Positions 8,001 through 14,075 of a DNA stretch of 14,075 bases are shown here, in pieces (the first letter of the stretch is position 1; each line of letters starts with the position of its first letter). The notes beneath the pieces are model-generated. The model had not been told where the DNA came from. It did no database searches and saw only the letters and a program-made list of their open reading frames with translations. Origin of the DNA: DASQDN01 sp035630195 (GTDB taxonomy: Bacteria; Acidobacteriota; Terriglobia; Bryobacterales; Bryobacteraceae); NCBI GenBank assembly GCA_035630195.1, contig DASQLD010000012.1, positions 1 through 14,075 of the forward strand, read 5' to 3'. The position numbers and the translations under genes are program-made.

Positions 8001-8559
8001 CGCTACCGTCGGTTGAGAACTGCGATGGAGCATTGTTGAACGGCGCTTTTCGCAATCGGAGATCGGTCCCGTTCACCGTTCCCGGCGCCAAATGGACAAG
8101 ATCCATGGCATTGCCGGCGAAGAGAGGTAACTCGACTACTCGACGTTCGTCGACCACTTGGCCGAGCGAACTCTCCGTTGTACCGAGCAATGGTGTTTCC
8201 GCGGTCACTTGCACGGATTCACTTACATTGCCAACCTCGAGGGCAATATTCAACTCGACCGAGTCGCCGATGCGAATTTGTACATTCTCGCGGATAAACT
8301 TCTTAAATCCGGATTGCTCGATACTAACCGTGTAAGTACCGCCAGCGAGATAGGGAAGGAAATAACGGCCGCTCTCATTCGTAGCAGCGCTGGTGGTGAC
8401 GCCAGTAGCTGTGTTCACAATGCGAACCTGGGCTGAAGGTACGCCCGAGCCGGACGCATCCGTTACCTGACCGAGTAGCGTACCGCGCGAGTCCTGGGCA
8501 CACAAAGGGGCCAATGAGACGACCAGGGTCGCCAATAAAACAGACAGAGTTTTTTGCAA
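5047..8559 (-). CDS. Oar-like TonB-dependent outer-membrane receptor with carboxypeptidase-regulatory-like domain
   Basis: About 1170 residues from the start chosen here. In order: a signal peptide (QKTLSVLLATLVVSLAPLCAQ), a carboxypeptidase-regulatory-like beta-sandwich (GTLLGQVTDASGSGVPSAQV through GRYFLPYLAGGTYTVSIEQSGF), a plug region (VDERRVVELPLFAGNAMDL ... NEFTIDGVSNTYSDG), and a long 22-strand-type barrel. It ends in an aromatic residue (WQFSLKFTF), as outer-membrane barrels do. The family imports or binds large substrates such as glycans or peptides; the ligand is unknown and no TonB box is obvious. An upstream in-frame TTG at 8613 would add 18 codons but lies inside the -35 box of the predicted promoter. 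The TTG at 8559 has GGGAG 9 bases upstream and begins immediately before the signal peptide. It is followed by an intrinsic terminator, so it is probably transcribed alone. Confidence 0.92.
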   Translation of the reverse strand: MQKTLSVLLATLVVSLAPLCAQDSRGTLLGQVTDASGSGVPSAQVRIVNTATGVTTSAATNESGRYFLPYLAGGTYTVSIEQSGFKKFIRENVQIRIGDSVELNIALEVGNVSESVQVTAETPLLGTTESSLGQVVDERRVVELPLFAGNAMDLVHLAPGTVNGTDLRLRKAPFNNAPSQFSTDGSGNYQNEFTIDGVSNTYSDGESPRVAFSPPQTAIGEFKVQTSSFDASTGHTLGSVVNVSTKSGTNELHGEMHWWLRNSAFDAPTIFQNRTNSPLPVYQDNRYGLSAGSPIILPKLYNGKNKTFWFYAFEGNKFGDPQNFVNTVPTERMRRGDLSELLSLGTPDSGGRNPYQVYDPLTTTALPNGTFQRQPFAGNIIPTSRLDPLAQRLLSAYPLPNQPGNNYLQNHFFTGKALEDYWVHMGRVDHAFSDTHRLFIRMHRDYWEEDKARTFGNEGVNGIILNRINRGLAIDDVYMFSPTFLLNVRYGMTQQEFPERRASRGTDLTALGFGSTVTQYVDPITATFPRVNGLDQLTTLSAWESGDGTTSSIVHAINANFTKLAGSHNIRFGPDLRVYREFKNRFQLQSSPDLNYGGAGAQYTRGPLNTNGNPTRGGDLAAFLLGIPAGSMSLTSSYAEQDKYFGLYIQDDWKVTSKLTLNLGLRWEIESAPTERFDRSVKSFDAATANPIEAQARTAYARNPIPELPLANFRVIGGPTFVGGANGRSYWNGENGNFMPRVGFAYSMFPKTVIRGGYGLFYNTIGVNLTSAIQTGFSQSTPIQASLDSGVTYVGTLANPFPNGLIPAAGSAGGLQTNLGQRLDFFQENRVQPYAQRWSMSLQQEVGMGFLLEAAYVGNRGTRLATTQVGVNGAGRNINAVPREYLATSTTTRDQNTINFLNAQFPNPFLGLAPVYTQTISRAQLLRPYPQFGDIYFNDPAGYSWYHSLQTRMEKRFSAGYTVQASYTWSKSMEAREFLNDTDPLPYEVISDLDRTHALRASGIWELPFGRGRKWGSNMHRAIDFIAGGWQLNGVYQHQSGQPLGFGNRIFTGNLDDINVPADERSVDRWLNRDAGFNTVGTQQLANNIRALPPRFSGIRGPGQDRLDLGIIKNFKIAERYAMQFRAESFNALNHPNLGNPGTDPTQASFGTITSQGPPRSWQFSLKFTF

Positions 8560-8568
8560 ACTAAGACA

Positions 8569-8573
8569 CTCCC
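8569..8573 (-). promoter_or_regulatory. Ribosome binding site deciding the TTG start at 8559
   Basis: Minus-strand GGGAG ends 9 bases before the TTG at 8559-8557. No comparable site precedes the TTG at 8613, which favours the shorter receptor protein. Confidence 0.65.
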
Positions 8574-8584
8574 GAATTGACTTA

Positions 8585-8613
8585 AATGTAGCGTGGACTC
8601 GATTACAAGTCAA
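8585..8613 (-). promoter_or_regulatory. Sigma70-like promoter for the receptor gene
   Basis: On the minus strand TTGACT (8613-8608, 5 of 6 to consensus) is followed by a 17-base spacer and TACATT (8590-8585, 4 of 6). The predicted start of transcription is near 8578, giving a short leader of about 19 bases that still contains the GGGAG ribosome site. It lies in the 68-base gap after the E1 gene, which suggests the receptor has its own promoter rather than depending on E1 read-through. Confidence 0.6.
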
Positions 8614-8627
8614 TTCACCTGCGGGGG

Positions 8628-10724
8628 TTAGTACCTTAAAATACGCTCAGCTTCACGCACGAGATCCTCAGTCTGCGGAAGTATTTCATCTTCCAGTTTC
8701 GGATTGTACGCGACCCACGTATCGAGCGCGCCGATCCGCCCGACCGGCGCATCGAGATGCGCAAATAACTCATTCGCGATCCGTGCCGAGATCTCTGCCC
8801 CGTAGCCCCATGACAAGCAATCCTCGTGCGCCACGATCACGCGGCTTGTCTTACGCACCGATTGTGAGACCGCTTCCCAATCGTAAGGGGATAGCGACCG
8901 CAAATCGATGATCTCAATAGTTGTTCCGGGCCTTCGCTGTTCAATCTGCTGAGCCGCAACCATGGCCTTTTGAACCAGCATGCCGTAGGTCACGATCGTG
9001 AGCGAGTCCCCGTCGCGCACGATCTTCGCCTTCCCGAATGGGATCGTGTAGTCCGGTCCGGGATGCGGCGACCGGTTATAGGGCTCGCGATATAAACGCT
9101 TGTGTTCGAGAAAAAGGACCGGATCGTCACATCGAATCGAGGTTCTCAACAGACCGCACGCGTCCCGAGCATTGGATGGGAAAATCACCCGCAATCCCGG
9201 AATATGCGTGAAGGCGACTTCACCGCACTGGCTATGATAAACAGCCCCGCCATTCAGATATCCACCGATGGCAACTCGAATCACATTCGGACAAGAAAAT
9301 CCGTTGTTGGAACGCCACCGGATATTCGCCATCTCATCCCGGATCTGCATCATCGCCGGCCAGATATAGTCGAAGAACTGAATCTCGGTAACCGGCTTCA
9401 GTCCGCGTGTTGCCATCCCGATCGCACGACCCACAATGGCTGCTTCCGCAATCGGTGTGTTGAAGCATCGCCGCGAGCCGAACTGGATCTGCAAACCTGC
9501 AGTCGCTTTGAAGACGCCACCCTTTCCTTTGACCTCGCGAAGGCTATCCTCCCGGCTACAGTCGGCAACATCTTCGCCGAACAGGATTACCCTGGAATCG
9601 CGGCGCATTTCCTCGACGAGTGTGAGGTTTATTTCGTCGACCATCGTGCGCGGGTCACCCTTAAAAACTGGTTCTGTCTCCAGCGACGCGGACGTAGGAT
9701 CAATTTTATCCGAATAAAGATGCAACTGTGTGCTGCCATTCGGTGGAGGCGCCGCTGTCAGCACCCGATCCGTGACCTGCTGAATATGAGCATCGACCTC
9801 TTCGATGATCATCTGTAACGCTTTCCGATCGAGAATCCCTTCGCGAATCAGCCAATCCGGGTACGTAACGAGAGGATCTCGCGCCGCTTCTTCCGCCCTC
9901 TCCCCAGGAGTCTTGTAAAGCCTTTCGTCGTCCGACAGGGAATGGGAATATGGTCGCGTGCACCTGGCGTGCACCATGGCCGGTCCCCGTCCGGAGCGGC
10001 AATGAGCGACGGCCTCTGACATTGCCCGATACGATGCGACGAGATCCGTGCCGTCGACCTCTGTAATCTCGAGCGGAAAGGACCGAAGGAGACTCGAAAT
10101 GTTTCCTCCTGGAGTCTGCGTCTCAACCGGCACGGAGATTGCAAAACCGTTGTCCTCAACCAGGATGATTAGGGGTAGCCGTTCAAGACATGCGGCGTTG
10201 ATACACTCCCAGAACTCCCCTTCGCTGGTTGCTCCTTCGCCGGTGCAGACCAGTGTGACTTCGTCACTGCCCGGGTTGATATAGCTGCTCGCATGCGCAC
10301 AACCGGCAGCTTGAAGAAATTGCGTTCCGGTCGGCGAGGACGCGGTCACTATATGAAGTTCCGGAGAACTCCAGTGCGATGGCATCTGCCGGCCCCCCGA
10401 GGCTCGGTCGGCGGCTGCTCCCACAGCCTGCAGCAACATATCCTCAGCAGTTACGCCAAGCGTGAGGGCGAGCGCTCGATCGCGATAGTAAGGATAGAAC
10501 CAGTCATAGCCGGCGCGGCACGCCATTCCGGCAGCGATTTGGATAGCTTCATGGCCGGCGGCGCTGATTTGAAAGTAGATCTTGTTCTGCCGCTTAAGGA
10601 GAATCTCACGGTCGTCGATGCGCCGAGACATGTACATCAGCCGGAACGCGCGCACTAACTGCTCGCGATCGAGACCGGCTACAGTTCCAAGGTGTGCGAC
10701 GTCGGCCCCGGCGGGCGTAAGCAT
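8628..10724 (-). CDS. Fused E1 alpha-beta component of a 2-oxoacid (branched-chain type) dehydrogenase
   Basis: A 698-residue fusion of the two E1 subunits. The N-terminal half carries the thiamine diphosphate motif from TGEGATSEG (G162) to VEDNG (N192), with GEG in place of the usual GDG, plus the YRDRALALTLGV and SYSHSLSDDERLYKT-like E1-alpha regions. The C-terminal half (from about M361) has the transketolase pyrimidine-domain features ILFGEDVA and FNTPIAEAAIVGRAIGMATRG, and the C-terminal domain (GDSLTIVTYGMLV, VIVAHEDCLSWGYGAEI). The enzyme decarboxylates a 2-oxoacid and transfers the acyl group to lipoyl-E2 in the cytosol. Branched-chain 2-oxoacids are the likeliest substrate, pyruvate or acetoin less so. 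E2 and E3 are not in the window. Its ATG has AGAGG 5 bases upstream. It is divergent from citrate synthase. Confidence 0.92.
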   Translation of the reverse strand: MLTPAGADVAHLGTVAGLDREQLVRAFRLMYMSRRIDDREILLKRQNKIYFQISAAGHEAIQIAAGMACRAGYDWFYPYYRDRALALTLGVTAEDMLLQAVGAAADRASGGRQMPSHWSSPELHIVTASSPTGTQFLQAAGCAHASSYINPGSDEVTLVCTGEGATSEGEFWECINAACLERLPLIILVEDNGFAISVPVETQTPGGNISSLLRSFPLEITEVDGTDLVASYRAMSEAVAHCRSGRGPAMVHARCTRPYSHSLSDDERLYKTPGERAEEAARDPLVTYPDWLIREGILDRKALQMIIEEVDAHIQQVTDRVLTAAPPPNGSTQLHLYSDKIDPTSASLETEPVFKGDPRTMVDEINLTLVEEMRRDSRVILFGEDVADCSREDSLREVKGKGGVFKATAGLQIQFGSRRCFNTPIAEAAIVGRAIGMATRGLKPVTEIQFFDYIWPAMMQIRDEMANIRWRSNNGFSCPNVIRVAIGGYLNGGAVYHSQCGEVAFTHIPGLRVIFPSNARDACGLLRTSIRCDDPVLFLEHKRLYREPYNRSPHPGPDYTIPFGKAKIVRDGDSLTIVTYGMLVQKAMVAAQQIEQRRPGTTIEIIDLRSLSPYDWEAVSQSVRKTSRVIVAHEDCLSWGYGAEISARIANELFAHLDAPVGRIGALDTWVAYNPKLEDEILPQTEDLVREAERILRY

Positions 10725-10748
10725 GAACGCCTCTCTCCTCCGACGATT

Positions 10749-10776
10749 AGTGTAACTGAAAGCCTTCGAAGGTCAT
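10749..10776 (-). promoter_or_regulatory. Possible promoter for the fused E1 gene, with internal palindrome
   Basis: The minus strand shows ATGACC (10776-10771, 4 of 6 to the -35 consensus), a 16-base spacer and TACACT (10754-10749, 4 of 6). Transcription would begin near 10742, giving a leader of about 18 bases that contains the GAGGAGAGAGG ribosome region. A perfect 10-base palindrome CCTTCGAAGG (10763-10772) occupies the spacer and could be an operator. Both calls rest on sequence match only. Confidence 0.35.
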
Positions 10777-10798
10777 GTGAGTTCGCGTTTGGGTCCCT

Positions 10799-10807
10799 TG
10801 TTATAAT
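10799..10807 (+). promoter_or_regulatory. Extended -10 promoter for citrate synthase
   Basis: The plus strand has TGT immediately followed by a perfect TATAAT (10802-10807), the extended -10 form that tolerates a poor -35; no good -35 is visible 16-18 bases upstream. Transcription would start near 10814, leaving a leader of about 78 bases before the citrate synthase ATG. Confidence 0.6.
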
Positions 10808-10809
10808 CG

Positions 10810-10856
10810 GAGTGCTTCAGCCGCTTGCCGCCCGTGGTCTGGGAAAGCAAGCACTC
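10810..10856 (+). other. Inverted repeats in the citrate synthase leader
   Basis: Two overlapping inverted repeats lie here. GAGTGCTT (10810-10817) pairs with AAGCACTC (10849-10856), and GCTTGC (10823-10828) pairs with GCAAGC (10847-10852). They share 10849-10852, so they exclude each other. If transcription starts near 10814 only the inner hairpin is fully in the RNA, and the outer repeat could be a DNA operator straddling the start site. There is no U tract, so this is not an intrinsic terminator. Function unproven. Confidence 0.35.
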
Positions 10857-10880
10857 GTTCGCACGACATAAAGATATTAC

Positions 10881-10886
10881 GAGGAG
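10881..10886 (+). promoter_or_regulatory. Ribosome binding site of citrate synthase
   Basis: GAGGAG with a 5-base spacer before ATG 10892 fixes the start of the citrate synthase gene. Confidence 0.8.
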
Positions 10887-10891
10887 AACCA

Positions 10892-12016
10892 ATGGCAGTT
10901 TCAGGCGCGGGCTTGGAAGGCATTATTGCCGCGGAATCCAGCATTTGCTTCATTGACGGCCAGGCCGGCATACTCAGCTACCAGGGTTTCAACATCCACA
11001 CACTGGCAGAGAACGCGACCTTTGAGGAGGTAATCTATCTTCTCTGGAACGGCCGCCTTCCGGTTCAGGCAGAGCTTGATGAATTGAAGGCGGCGCTCGT
11101 GAAGTACCGCCCGATTCCCGCTCCTGTCGTGGAGTTTCTGAAGAGTGTTCCGGATGGGCAGCCGATGCACGTGCTTCGCACTGCCGTGTCGATGCTGAGC
11201 ATCCACGATCCGGAAGCGAACGATATGTCGCCTGAGGCCAATGTGCGCAAAGCGCAGAAACTGATGGCCCAGACCGCAACGATCGCCACCTCCTTTGATC
11301 GCTTGCGTAACAAAAAGCCAATTCTCGAAGGCGATCCAAAACTCGGCTTTGCGGCGAACTTCTTATATACGTTGACCGAAAATCGACCAGACGAAGTCGT
11401 CGAGCGCGCCTTTGACATTGCTCTGACTCTCCATGCCGATCATGAGCTCAACGCCTCGACATTTGCGGGCCGGGTGACCGCGGCCACTCTGTCCGATATC
11501 TATTCCGCCGTAACTGCCGCGATCGGCGCGCTCAAAGGCCCCCTTCATGGTGGCGCCAACGAAGATGTAATCAGGTTTCTGCTGCAGGTCGACGCCAATA
11601 CCGACGCTGCCGTACAACAGGTTCGGGAAAAGCTCTCTAAGAAGGAGAAGGTTGCCGGCTTCGGCCATCGGGTTTACCGCACGGAGGATCCGCGCGCGAC
11701 GCACCTCCGCGAGCTCTCCGAGGAGATCGGAAAGCGGACAGGACACCTCGATTTGTATCTCGCCTCGAAAGAAGTCGAGTCGTATATCAAAGAAACGAAA
11801 AAGTTGAACGCCAATGTCGACTTCTATTCGGCTTCGACGTATTACTCGCTTGGTATTCCGATCGACCTGTTCACTCCGATATTTGCCGTCAGCCGCATGT
11901 CCGGCTGGACGGCGCACATCCTCGAACAGTACAAGAACAACCGGCTGATCCGTCCCCGCGCTGACTACACCGGCAAGCCCGACGGTCAGCCGTGGGTACC
12001 CATCAACCAGAGATAA
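10892..12016 (+). CDS. gltA: Citrate synthase (short, archaeal/methylcitrate-like type)
   Basis: The 374-residue protein has the citrate synthase fold from GLEGIIAAESSICFIDGQAGIL onward. The catalytic set is visible: H219 in GPLHGGANED, H259 in GFGHRVYRTEDPR, and D310 in NVDFYSAS; substrate-binding H184 lies in HADHELNASTF. It condenses acetyl-CoA with oxaloacetate at the entry of the citric acid cycle. The length (about 370-380) matches the dimeric type without the N-terminal NADH-binding region of the ~430-residue E. coli enzyme, so a 2-methylcitrate synthase (PrpC) is an alternative. No prpB or prpD neighbour is present to support that. An extended -10 promoter and a strong GAGGAG site lie upstream. 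serS begins 6 bases after its stop, suggesting co-transcription. Confidence 0.95.
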   Translation: MAVSGAGLEGIIAAESSICFIDGQAGILSYQGFNIHTLAENATFEEVIYLLWNGRLPVQAELDELKAALVKYRPIPAPVVEFLKSVPDGQPMHVLRTAVSMLSIHDPEANDMSPEANVRKAQKLMAQTATIATSFDRLRNKKPILEGDPKLGFAANFLYTLTENRPDEVVERAFDIALTLHADHELNASTFAGRVTAATLSDIYSAVTAAIGALKGPLHGGANEDVIRFLLQVDANTDAAVQQVREKLSKKEKVAGFGHRVYRTEDPRATHLRELSEEIGKRTGHLDLYLASKEVESYIKETKKLNANVDFYSASTYYSLGIPIDLFTPIFAVSRMSGWTAHILEQYKNNRLIRPRADYTGKPDGQPWVPINQR

Positions 12017-12022
12017 GCTTCG

Positions 12023-13303
12023 GTGCACGACTTATCCTTCTTCCGTTCCAACCTGGATGCGGTGGCGCCGCGTCTTGCGGCCCGCGGTTTCCAGCTCGAT
12101 TTGGGTTCGTTTCGTAATCTCGATGCCGAACGCCGCGCTGCACTCACCGAGGCGGAACGCTTAAAAGCCGAACGCAATGCGGCCAGCCAGGAGGTCGCAC
12201 GCGACAAACGCGAAGGCAAAGATACGACTGCTCGTCAAGCCGAGATTCGAGGCATCGGCGAACAGATCGTGGCCTTGGATGAACGCGTGAAAGAAGTCGA
12301 CGAGCGTTTTCGGGAAGTCCTAACCGGCATCCCGAACATTCCTCACGAATCGGTTCCGATAGGCGGCGGCGAGCACGATAACGTCGAGGTCTGCCGTGTC
12401 GGCGAGCCAAAGCAATTCGATTTCGAACCGAAGCCACACTGGGATCTCGGACCTGAGCTGAATATCCTCGACTTCGAGCGGGCCGCAAAGATCGCGGGGG
12501 CGCGATTTGCCGTTTATTACGGTCTCGGCGCGAAACTCGAGCGGGCACTCGTTAACTTTATGCTCGATACGCATACGCGTGAGCACGGATATACCGAAAC
12601 GCTGCCGCCTTTCCTTGTCAACTCAACGAGCCTGTTCGGTACCGGTCAACTGCCGAAGTTCTCGCAGGATCTCTTTAAGTGTGAGAACACCGATCTGTGG
12701 CTGATACCCACGGCCGAAGTTCCGGTCACCAACTTGTTCCGTGACGAGACGCTCGACGGGGACAGTCTCCCGATCAAACTCTGCGCATATAGTTCGTGCT
12801 TCCGAAGTGAAGCCGGATCGTATGGGCGGGACGTCCGCGGCATCATCCGCCAGCATCAGTTTCAAAAGGTCGAGTTGGTGAAGTTTGCGCGTCCCGATCA
12901 GAGCTTCGAGGAACTGGAGTCTCTCACGGCCGACGCCGAGCGCATTCTGGAAAAGCTCGGTTTGCCGTATCGAACGGTCGTCCTCTGCACCGGCGATATG
13001 GGATTTTCGTCCGCGAAGACCTACGACATCGAGGTCTGGCTTCCGGGTCAGAACGGCTACAAGGAAATTTCCTCGTGCTCGAATTTCGAGGCATTTCAGG
13101 CCCGCCGCGCGAATATTCGAATGCGCAGCGGAAAACGATCCGAGTTCGCCCACACCCTGAACGGTAGTGGACTTGCCGTGGGTCGCACCTGGGTCGCGAT
13201 TATCGAGAACTACCAGCAACAGGATGGCTCAGTCTTAGTGCCTGCAGCCCTGCAGCCCTACCTCAACGCGGAAGTAATCACCAAACAAGGCCGGCTCGGA
13301 TAG
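12023..13303 (+). CDS. serS: Seryl-tRNA synthetase
   Basis: The 426-residue protein is the normal length for bacterial SerRS. Residues ~28-100 form the long antiparallel coiled-coil arm that contacts the tRNA (AALTEAERLKAERNAASQEV ... IVALDERVKEVDERFREVL). The class II core follows: a motif-1 region around residues 170-200, serine-site LIPTAEVPVTN, motif 2 CFRSEAGSYGRDVRGIIRQH (R261), and motif 3 GLAVGRTWVAIIENYQ (R388). It charges tRNA-Ser (and tRNA-Sec if present). I place the start at GTG 12023, which reads (M)HDLSFFRSNLDAVAPRLA, the usual N-terminus. It lies 6 bases after the citrate synthase stop and has no clear ribosome site of its own, so it is likely translated by coupling. Confidence 0.97.
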   Translation: MHDLSFFRSNLDAVAPRLAARGFQLDLGSFRNLDAERRAALTEAERLKAERNAASQEVARDKREGKDTTARQAEIRGIGEQIVALDERVKEVDERFREVLTGIPNIPHESVPIGGGEHDNVEVCRVGEPKQFDFEPKPHWDLGPELNILDFERAAKIAGARFAVYYGLGAKLERALVNFMLDTHTREHGYTETLPPFLVNSTSLFGTGQLPKFSQDLFKCENTDLWLIPTAEVPVTNLFRDETLDGDSLPIKLCAYSSCFRSEAGSYGRDVRGIIRQHQFQKVELVKFARPDQSFEELESLTADAERILEKLGLPYRTVVLCTGDMGFSSAKTYDIEVWLPGQNGYKEISSCSNFEAFQARRANIRMRSGKRSEFAHTLNGSGLAVGRTWVAIIENYQQQDGSVLVPAALQPYLNAEVITKQGRLG

Positions 13304-13324
13304 GTTTCGCTATCCTGGTCCTGA

Positions 13325-13735
13325 ATGGAAGGATTGCGGTTCGCGTGCGTTCCCGGCTGTACCAACTGCTGCCGCGTACAAGGCTGGGTCTATATTACGG
13401 AGACCAATCTTAGCGAAGCCGCCAACTTCCTCGGGCTGACCACAGACGAGTTCGAATCTCGTTACGTCGTACGGACGAAGCACACCCTACGACTCCGAAA
13501 GCCGCCAGGGTCGCAATGCCATTTCCTCGAGGAGGGTGGATGCAAAATCCATCCTGTGAAGCCGGTGCAGTGTCGGCTCTTCCCCTTTTGGCCGGAACTG
13601 GTTGAGAATCGGAGCGAATGGGCCGAAGCCGGGCAGAACTGTCCCGGCATCGGTAAAGGTCCCCTAATCCAAATAGGGCCCGCGCTGGAAACCGCGAACG
13701 AGATGCGCACGGCATATCCTTCCCACTACTGGTGA
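13325..13735 (+). CDS. YkgJ-family cysteine-cluster protein
   Basis: This 136-residue protein has eight cysteines in the pattern of the YkgJ/UPF0153 (CxxxCxxCC) family: C8, C12, C15 and C16, then C65, C73 (GGCKIHPVKP), C83 (QCRLFPFW) and C106 (NCPG). The arrangement fits binding of a zinc ion or an iron-sulphur cluster. The biochemical role of the family is not established, and I assign none. There is no signal peptide or membrane segment, so it is cytosolic. It starts 21 bases after serS and probably belongs to the same transcript; the ribosome site is weak. The length is near the family's usual small size, and nothing looks truncated. Confidence 0.85.
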   Translation: MEGLRFACVPGCTNCCRVQGWVYITETNLSEAANFLGLTTDEFESRYVVRTKHTLRLRKPPGSQCHFLEEGGCKIHPVKPVQCRLFPFWPELVENRSEWAEAGQNCPGIGKGPLIQIGPALETANEMRTAYPSHYW

Positions 13736-13817
13736 AGATACTCGGAGAACATTAGAGAATGCTCTGGGATATGTGGTGAAATAAGAGTTACACCCCACCC
13801 GAGGAGCCTCAACGAAA

Positions 13818-14075
13818 TTGAACCCAGCGATCCTGGCCCTAGAGGACGGAACAGTCTTCAGGGGCCGTAGTTTTGGCGCGCGCACGGAACGATACGGGGA
13901 GGTTGTTTTCAACACCTCCATCACGGGTTACCAGGAAATTTTCACCGACCCTTCCTACGCGGGACAGATCGTCGTCCTGACGAATCCGCAGATCGGGAAT
14001 TACGGATCGAACGACTACGATAACGAGGCTTCCAAGCCGTTTATCGAGGGTTTGGTTGTCCGCGAATTCTCGCCT
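13818..14075 (+). CDS. carA: Carbamoyl-phosphate synthase small subunit, 5' part (runs off window)
   Basis: The first 86 codons are present. The reading MNPAILALEDGTVFRGRSFG, then VVFNTSITGYQEIFTDPSYA and TNPQIGNYG, is the diagnostic N-terminal domain of CarA. CarA is the glutamine-hydrolysing subunit that supplies ammonia to CarB for carbamoyl phosphate in pyrimidine and arginine synthesis. The amidotransferase domain lies beyond the window. The start is a TTG at 13818; no in-frame ATG fits, and GAGGAG at 13801-13806 lies upstream with an 11-base spacer, somewhat long. The 82 bases between the cysteine-cluster gene and this start contain no convincing promoter or pyrimidine attenuator, only a weak hairpin (13746-13765). 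Whether it is in the same transcript as gltA-serS is open. Confidence 0.93.
   Translation, partial: MNPAILALEDGTVFRGRSFGARTERYGEVVFNTSITGYQEIFTDPSYAGQIVVLTNPQIGNYGSNDYDNEASKPFIEGLVVREFSP

Noticed and set aside
9102..9818. A 238-codon plus-strand open frame inside the E1 gene
   Set aside because: The opposite strand encodes a well-supported fused E1; the plus reading is rich in Arg/His/Ser typical of an antisense shadow.
11363..12028. A 221-codon minus-strand open frame opposite citrate synthase
   Set aside because: The plus strand carries the full citrate synthase active site; no homology-like features in the minus reading.
12623..13219. A 198-codon minus-strand open frame opposite serS
   Set aside because: It is antisense to motifs 2 and 3 of seryl-tRNA synthetase and shows no domain of its own.
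13240..13262. Short direct repeat CCTGCAG near the end of serS
   Set aside because: It falls in coding sequence for a conserved C-terminal PAALQPYL segment and is explained by codon choice.
13746..13765. Eight-base hairpin with AGAG loop before carA, as terminator or pyrimidine attenuator
   Set aside because: The stem has an A-C mismatch, is AT-rich and is not followed by a U tract; nothing else resembles an attenuator.
1..14075. CRISPR array, insertion sequence, attachment site, tRNA or rRNA
   Set aside because: I saw no regularly spaced repeats, transposase motifs, terminal repeats, cloverleaf or rRNA-like sequence; intergenic space is short throughout (at most about 170 bases).

Overview
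The window is an ordinary-looking chromosomal stretch from a Gram-negative bacterium, most likely an acidobacterium (phylum-level inference, no search run). The pointers are a very large outer-membrane receptor with an N-terminal carboxypeptidase-regulatory-like domain (Oar-like, abundant in Acidobacteriota), a fused alpha-beta E1 dehydrogenase, a secreted DUF1080 protein, and a mid-to-high GC composition. I see no phage genes, transposase, CRISPR array, rRNA or tRNA.

Layout. (1) 1-794, plus strand: the 3' end of a sensor histidine kinase, overlapped for 65 bases by its NarL/FixJ-type response regulator. (2) 808-4364, minus strand: a compact three-gene unit transcribed DUF1080 lipid-free secreted protein -> phosphohexomutase paralogue 2 -> phosphohexomutase paralogue 1, with a 6-base gap and a one-base TAATG overlap. 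It converges on the response regulator with only 13 bases between stops. (3) 4388-4984, plus strand: a conserved-looking protein of unknown function, divergent from the DUF1080 gene with at most 23-44 bases between starts. (4) 4990-5022: an intrinsic terminator serving the minus-strand receptor gene, in the convergent gap. (5) 5047-8559, minus strand: the Oar-like receptor, which I re-start at a TTG at 8559 because a good promoter (8585-8613) and Shine-Dalgarno (SD) sequence sit just upstream. (6) 8628-10724, minus strand: fused E1 alpha/beta 2-oxoacid dehydrogenase. (7) 10725-10891: divergent control region with a palindrome, an extended -10 promoter and leader hairpins. (8) 10892-14075, plus strand: citrate synthase, seryl-tRNA synthetase, a YkgJ-type cysteine-cluster protein, and the 5' end of carA running off the window.

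Functionally this is central metabolism (citrate synthase, branched-chain or similar 2-oxoacid oxidation, pyrimidine/arginine synthesis), sugar-phosphate isomerisation for cell-envelope precursors, translation, and outer-membrane uptake. The two most useful leads are the tandem, loop-divergent phosphohexomutases coupled to a secreted sugar-enzyme-like protein, and the uncharacterised 4388-4984 protein. I did not find a clearly new biological system. Several genes use non-ATG starts (TTG for the receptor, the unknown protein and carA; GTG for serS), so automatic start calls here deserve care.
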